Below are positions 5,205 through 6,221 of a stretch of DNA of 6,221 bases, piece by piece. The notes beneath the pieces are model-generated. The model did no database searches. It saw only the letters and a program-made list of their open reading frames with translations, and was not told the origin of the DNA. Within the stretch, counting starts at the first letter, position 1. The number at the start of each line of letters is the position of its first letter. Made by a program: the position numbers and the translations under genes. Origin of the DNA: Cytophagales bacterium (GTDB taxonomy: Bacteria; Bacteroidota; Bacteroidia; Cytophagales; Cyclobacteriaceae); assembly GCA_024643485.1 (NCBI GenBank), contig JAHEMU010000167.1, positions 1 to 6,221 on the forward strand. The letters are read 5' to 3'.

Positions 5205-6221
5205 ATGAATACGATTAACGACTTTAATCAATATCTAGAAGCATATAAAGAAAGTGTTGAAAATCCGGAGGCGTTTTGGTCGGGAATTGCTTCAGAATTT
5301 CAATGGCGAAAAAAGTGGGATAACGTACTTGAATGGGACTTCAATAAACCAGAAGTCAAATGGTTCACTGGTGGTAAACTCAATATCACGGAGAACTGTC
5401 TAGACCGACATTTAGCCACGCGCGCTCATCAAACAGCGATAATTTGGGAACCTAACGACCCATCTGAGCCGACTCAAAAGATAACTTATAAAGATTTATA
5501 CCAGCGGGTTTGTAGTTTCGCTAATGTTTTGAAAAGTAAAGGCGTTCAAAAAGGAGATCGTGTTTGTGTGTACATGCCCATGGTTCCTGAACTTGCCGTT
5601 ACAGTACTTGCTTGTGCTCGAATTGGAGCCGTGCACTCAGTTGTTTTCGCAGGATTCTCTAGCAACTCGCTAGCTGATCGAATCAACGATTCACATTGCA
5701 AAGTCGTAGTGACCAGTGATGGCTCCTTCAGAGGGGCAAAAACCATGGACCTTAAGTCAATTGTTGACGAAGGAGTAGATAAATGCGAATGTGTTGAAAC
5801 GGTTATTGTGCTTAAACGGGTAGGAAATGAAGTGACGATGAAAGAAGGCCGCGATTTTTGGTGGCACGATTTGGAATTCACTGTGCCTTTTGAATGCGAG
5901 GCGGAGGTAATGGACGCTGAGGACCCTTTGTTTATCTTATATACCTCAGGATCAACGGGTAAACCAAAAGGAATGGTTCACACTACAGGTGGCTATATGG
6001 TTTATACCAATTACACTTTTAAAACAGCGTTTAATTATCAAGAAAAGGAAATATACTGGTGTACCGCTGATATTGGCTGGATAACTGGTCATAGTTATAT
6101 CGTTTACGGACCATTATCTGCAGGTGCTACTACGGTGATGTTTGAGGGAATACCTAGTTATCCGGATATGGGGAGGTTTTGGGAAGTGGTTGAAAAATTA
6201 AAGGTAAACATATTTTATACC
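5205..6221 (+). CDS. acs: Acetyl-CoA synthetase (AMP-forming), N-terminal part, cut by window edge
   Basis: Activates acetate to acetyl-CoA via acetyl-AMP, using ATP and CoA, in the cytoplasm; the high-affinity acetate assimilation route. From ATG 5205 there are 339 open codons to the right edge, about half of the usual 630-650 residues. Order seen: N-terminal segment with FWSGIASEFQWRKKWDNVL (24-42) and WFTGGKLNITENCLDRHL (53-70); VCVYMPMVPELAVTVLACARIGAVHSVVFAGFS region (120-152); P-loop-like A3 motif YTSGSTGKPKGMVHTTGGY (246-264); CTADIGWITGHSYIVYGPL (286-304). Trp292-Ile293-Thr294 align with Trp309-Val310-Thr311 of the Salmonella enzyme's acetate pocket; Thr rather than the Val seen in propionyl-CoA synthetases at this place favours acetate. 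The adenylation core and the C-terminal domain with the acetylatable Lys are beyond the window. An AAAAAGGG eight bases or so upstream of the ATG could be a weak ribosome-binding site. It is transcribed divergently from the tetR operon. Confidence 0.97.
   Translation, partial: MNTINDFNQYLEAYKESVENPEAFWSGIASEFQWRKKWDNVLEWDFNKPEVKWFTGGKLNITENCLDRHLATRAHQTAIIWEPNDPSEPTQKITYKDLYQRVCSFANVLKSKGVQKGDRVCVYMPMVPELAVTVLACARIGAVHSVVFAGFSSNSLADRINDSHCKVVVTSDGSFRGAKTMDLKSIVDEGVDKCECVETVIVLKRVGNEVTMKEGRDFWWHDLEFTVPFECEAEVMDAEDPLFILYTSGSTGKPKGMVHTTGGYMVYTNYTFKTAFNYQEKEIYWCTADIGWITGHSYIVYGPLSAGATTVMFEGIPSYPDMGRFWEVVEKLKVNIFYT

Noticed and set aside
5546..5881. 111-codon open frame on the minus strand
   Set aside because: It lies wholly inside acs, antisense to it, and its Ser/Thr-rich translation has no recognisable domain; a shadow of the real gene.
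1..6221. A joint B12/methyl-cycle/acetyl-CoA pathway cluster linking ahcY, the adenosyltransferase and acs
   Set aside because: The genes fall into separate transcription units and acs is divergent; no shared motif or riboswitch ties them together, so chance adjacency of housekeeping genes is simpler.

Overview
The window reads as ordinary chromosomal DNA of a Bacteroidota bacterium, most likely a flavobacterium-like lineage. The support is the AT-rich base composition, the near absence of Shine-Dalgarno sequences, several sequences resembling the Bacteroidota promoter (TTG/TTTG about 20 bases upstream of TAnnTTTG), a signal peptide ending in '..NAQ', and the general look of the proteins. The assignment is by pattern recognition only; no database was searched.

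Layout: six genes lie on the minus strand and one on the plus strand. Reading the minus strand in its own direction (right to left) the order is: a TetR-family repressor (4920-4324); an alpha/beta hydrolase overlapping it by four bases in an ATGA junction (4327-3449); a LolD/MacB-type ABC ATPase (3376-2657); a PduO-type cob(I)alamin adenosyltransferase two bases further on, starting with GTG (2654-2109); a secreted six-Asp-box beta-propeller protein (1984-680); and the first 204 codons of S-adenosylhomocysteinase ahcY, cut by the left edge (612-1). On the plus strand, divergent from tetR across 284 bases, the first 339 codons of acetyl-CoA synthetase acs (5205-6221) are cut by the right edge.

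The transcription units suggested are tetR-hydrolase (self-regulated), ABC-cobalamin adenosyltransferase, the propeller gene alone, ahcY alone, and acs alone. The clearest regulatory signal is a perfect 18-bp palindrome (4926-4943) between a Bacteroidota-type promoter and the tetR start codon, almost certainly the operator of the TetR protein itself. A second perfect dyad, with 9-bp arms, flanks the likely -7 element of the propeller gene.

Functionally the genes are a mixture: methyl-cycle housekeeping (ahcY), cofactor B12 activation, acetate activation, a transporter ATPase without its permease, an unassigned hydrolase under its own repressor, and an exported propeller of unknown ligand. I see no mobile element, CRISPR array, RNA gene or defence system, and nothing that amounts to a new biological system. 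The items worth a second look are regulatory and contextual.
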